Shown in pieces: positions 20,824 to 22,013 of a DNA stretch of 22,013 nucleotides. The stretch covers positions 1 to 22,013 of the forward strand of contig CAKVBD010000036.1 in the NCBI GenBank assembly GCA_934725105.1. Direction: 5' to 3'. The notes under the pieces are model-generated. The model searched no databases and was not told where the DNA came from. It saw only the letters and a program-made list of their open reading frames with translations. The stretch is from an uncultured Bulleidia sp. Lineage in GTDB: Bacteria > Bacillota_I > Bacilli_A > Erysipelotrichales > Erysipelotrichaceae. How positions within the stretch are numbered: position 1 is the stretch's first letter; each line of letters opens with the position of its first letter. Made by a program: the position numbers and the translations under genes.

Positions 20824-21810
20824 ATGATGATAAATGATAAAATCAAAAAGCCATTGTTAACTGCCGAAGATCAAATACAGCATCTTAAAGATAAAGAAAT
20901 TACATTTAATTACATAACTGAAGATGATGCAAAAAACTATTTGCTATATAATAATAATTTGTTTAAACTATCTTCTTATAGAAAAAATTTTCCTAAAAAA
21001 ACAGAAAATGGTCAAAATAAATATATTTCATTAGATTTTGCATATCTAAAAGATATGGCAATAATTGATATGAATTTAAGATACGTAATAATTCAACTAT
21101 CACTAGATATTGAACATTATGTCAAAATGGAACTTTTACGATCTGCAGAATCAAATAAAGAAAATGGTTATTCAATTTGTAACGATTACATTAACAATCT
21201 TTCTGAAACACAATATAGCATTCTAAAAGGAGAGTTAGAAAGATGTAAAAATTCTATTTATTGCTCTGATTTAACAAAATCTTATGATATTATTCTGCCA
21301 AATTATCCATGTAATTCTTTTTTGAAAATACCTCTTTGGGTATTTTTAGAAATTATTCCATTTGGAAGACTTGTAGATTTCTATCGTTTTTGTTCTTCAA
21401 GATTCAATAATAAAAAGATGGGAAAAATGTATTTCATGCTTCTTCAATCCAAAGAATTACGCAATGCATGTGCACATAGCAGTTGCGTGCTTAACGATTT
21501 AACACCAAATATACCGAATAAGCCTGCCTCTTACGCAGTTCTTAATTCACTATCAAAAATCAAGACTATTTCTGATATAACTCGTGAAAAGAAAATGAGT
21601 AACGCCAGAATACGACAAATTGTAACATTGTTATATGTACACACGCGAATTGTAACTAGTAATGGTGTTCACAAAAAATCAGCTTTGTTACTAAACTCAT
21701 TTGTTCAAAGAATGCTTAAAAATATTACTTACTATGATCAATGTGATACGATATCTACAACATTTCATTTTTTGAAAATAATTATTGACAATTGGTTTCC
21801 AAAAATGTAA
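20824..21810 (+). CDS. Abi_2-family abortive-infection protein (HEPN type)
   Basis: The protein is about 328 residues. The N-terminus KKPLLTAEDQIQHLKDKEI, the region DAKNYLLYNNNLFKLSSYRKNF, and the helical middle FAYLKDMAIIDMNLRYVII...IEHYVKMELL are typical of the Abi_2 (AbiD/AbiF) family. RNACAHSS near residue 215 fits the R-x4-6-H motif of HEPN-domain RNases. Such proteins are phage-defence effectors or toxins that cleave RNA on infection. The ATG at 20824 is chosen because GGAG lies 7 bases upstream; an in-frame ATG at 20818 is too close to it. Codon use is noticeably more AT-rich than in the metabolic genes, consistent with horizontal acquisition. No protein antitoxin is adjacent. Confidence 0.82.
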   Translation: MMINDKIKKPLLTAEDQIQHLKDKEITFNYITEDDAKNYLLYNNNLFKLSSYRKNFPKKTENGQNKYISLDFAYLKDMAIIDMNLRYVIIQLSLDIEHYVKMELLRSAESNKENGYSICNDYINNLSETQYSILKGELERCKNSIYCSDLTKSYDIILPNYPCNSFLKIPLWVFLEIIPFGRLVDFYRFCSSRFNNKKMGKMYFMLLQSKELRNACAHSSCVLNDLTPNIPNKPASYAVLNSLSKIKTISDITREKKMSNARIRQIVTLLYVHTRIVTSNGVHKKSALLLNSFVQRMLKNITYYDQCDTISTTFHFLKIIIDNWFPKM

Positions 21811-21820
21811 TATAGATACA

Positions 21821-21889
21821 CATCACAAAACGAAAGTTTTAGAGGAACTGTGTAATTTACATAGTTCCTTATTTTTATCATCACAAAAC
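21821..21889 (+). repeat. Direct repeat CATCACAAAAC flanking the Abi terminator
   Basis: CATCACAAAAC occurs at 21821-21831 and 21879-21889, 58 bp apart, on either side of the terminator hairpin. It could be a regulatory or insertion-related repeat, or chance in AT-rich DNA. Confidence 0.35.
21844..21876 (+). terminator. Terminator of the Abi gene
   Basis: GGAACTGTGTAA and TTACATAGTTCC can pair nearly completely (one G-T), followed by TTATTTTTA. Confidence 0.8.
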
Positions 21890-21926
21890 ACATAAATCCA
21901 TCTATATTATTCACACCCAAACAATA

Positions 21927-22013
21927 TGGTATAAGAGTAAGCGTCAAATAGGACCGTGGTATTGAAAAGCTCCTTTGTGTGGGATAATGATCTCACTCGG
22001 AAGGAGCTTTTAG
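21927..22013 (+). ncRNA. Short structured RNA or attenuator at the window edge
   Basis: An extended -10 TGGTATAAG (21927-21935) predicts a start near 21942. The transcript would contain ATAGGACCGTGG and then a long hairpin. Its outer stem is AAAAGCTCCTT/AAGGAGCTTTT (21965-21975, 22001-22011) and its inner stem GTGGGAT/ATCTCAC (21979-21985, 21990-21996), with loop AATG. CAAATAGG can alternatively pair with CCTTTG of the terminator arm, so mutually exclusive folds are possible, as in attenuators. It resembles the end of a T-box leader but lacks the TGGN core. The controlled gene would lie beyond the window. Confidence 0.4.

Noticed and set aside
1..22013. CRISPR arrays, insertion sequences, rRNA genes and origins
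   Set aside because: No regularly spaced repeats, transposase genes, rRNA signatures or DnaA-box clusters were seen. The only mobile-element evidence is the integrase remnant and its direct repeats.

Overview
The window looks like chromosome from a low-G+C, anaerobic Firmicute. The sequence is AT-rich, genes mostly carry AGGAGG-type ribosome sites, rho-independent terminators are frequent, and there is a complete Rnf (ferredoxin:NAD oxidoreductase-type) locus. The gene complement resembles gut Erysipelotrichia, but that placement is inference.

Layout. (1) 1-3444: tRNA-Leu(CAA); a reverse-strand pair encoding an EF-G-like GTPase (EF-G2 type) and an ankyrin-repeat protein; and, upstream of them, a 31-codon small ORF with its own promoter, a cre-like operator and a terminator. 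(2) 3436-5471: reverse-strand run of a YbaK-type deacylase, a YgjP-type metalloprotease and an MscS-type channel. (3) 5511-6413: tRNA-His and a SAF/CpaB-like membrane protein. (4) 6419-13977: the core of the window. Reverse-strand rnfC-D-G-E-A, an extra 66-residue Cys-rich membrane protein and a very short rnfB diverge from an apbE flavin transferase and a predicted heavy-metal exporter. The intergenic region between them holds a cre-like and a Rex-like operator. (5) 14044-15927: a MATE exporter, a decayed integrase fragment between 12-bp direct repeats, and tRNA-Gly(CCC). (6) 15937-17550: mutY, a duplicated tRNA-Glu and tRNA-Trp. (7) 17631-20382: a 40-residue membrane peptide convergent with a GHKL histidine kinase/LytTR regulator pair, and a divergent secreted protein. 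(8) 20494-22013: an AT-rich accessory end with an Abi_2/HEPN abortive-infection protein and a structured attenuator-like element at the edge.

How the genes fit together. Rnf couples electron transfer between ferredoxin and NAD to ion movement across the membrane. Here RnfG carries three flavinylation motifs instead of one and RnfD carries one, so the neighbouring ApbE, which attaches FMN to such threonines, is the natural partner enzyme. RnfB has lost the usual ferredoxin-like 2[4Fe-4S] domains, and a small Fe-S-type membrane protein sits between rnfA and rnfB. RnfD and RnfE carry C-terminal extensions. Together these suggest a remodelled, multi-flavin Rnf complex, which is the best candidate in the window for something not well described.

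Two regulatory patterns recur. Three tRNA promoters share an A-tract/TTGCA/TATGG-extended -10 layout. Several protein genes lack a Shine-Dalgarno site and have an extended -10 only 6-10 bases before the ATG, as expected for leaderless mRNAs.
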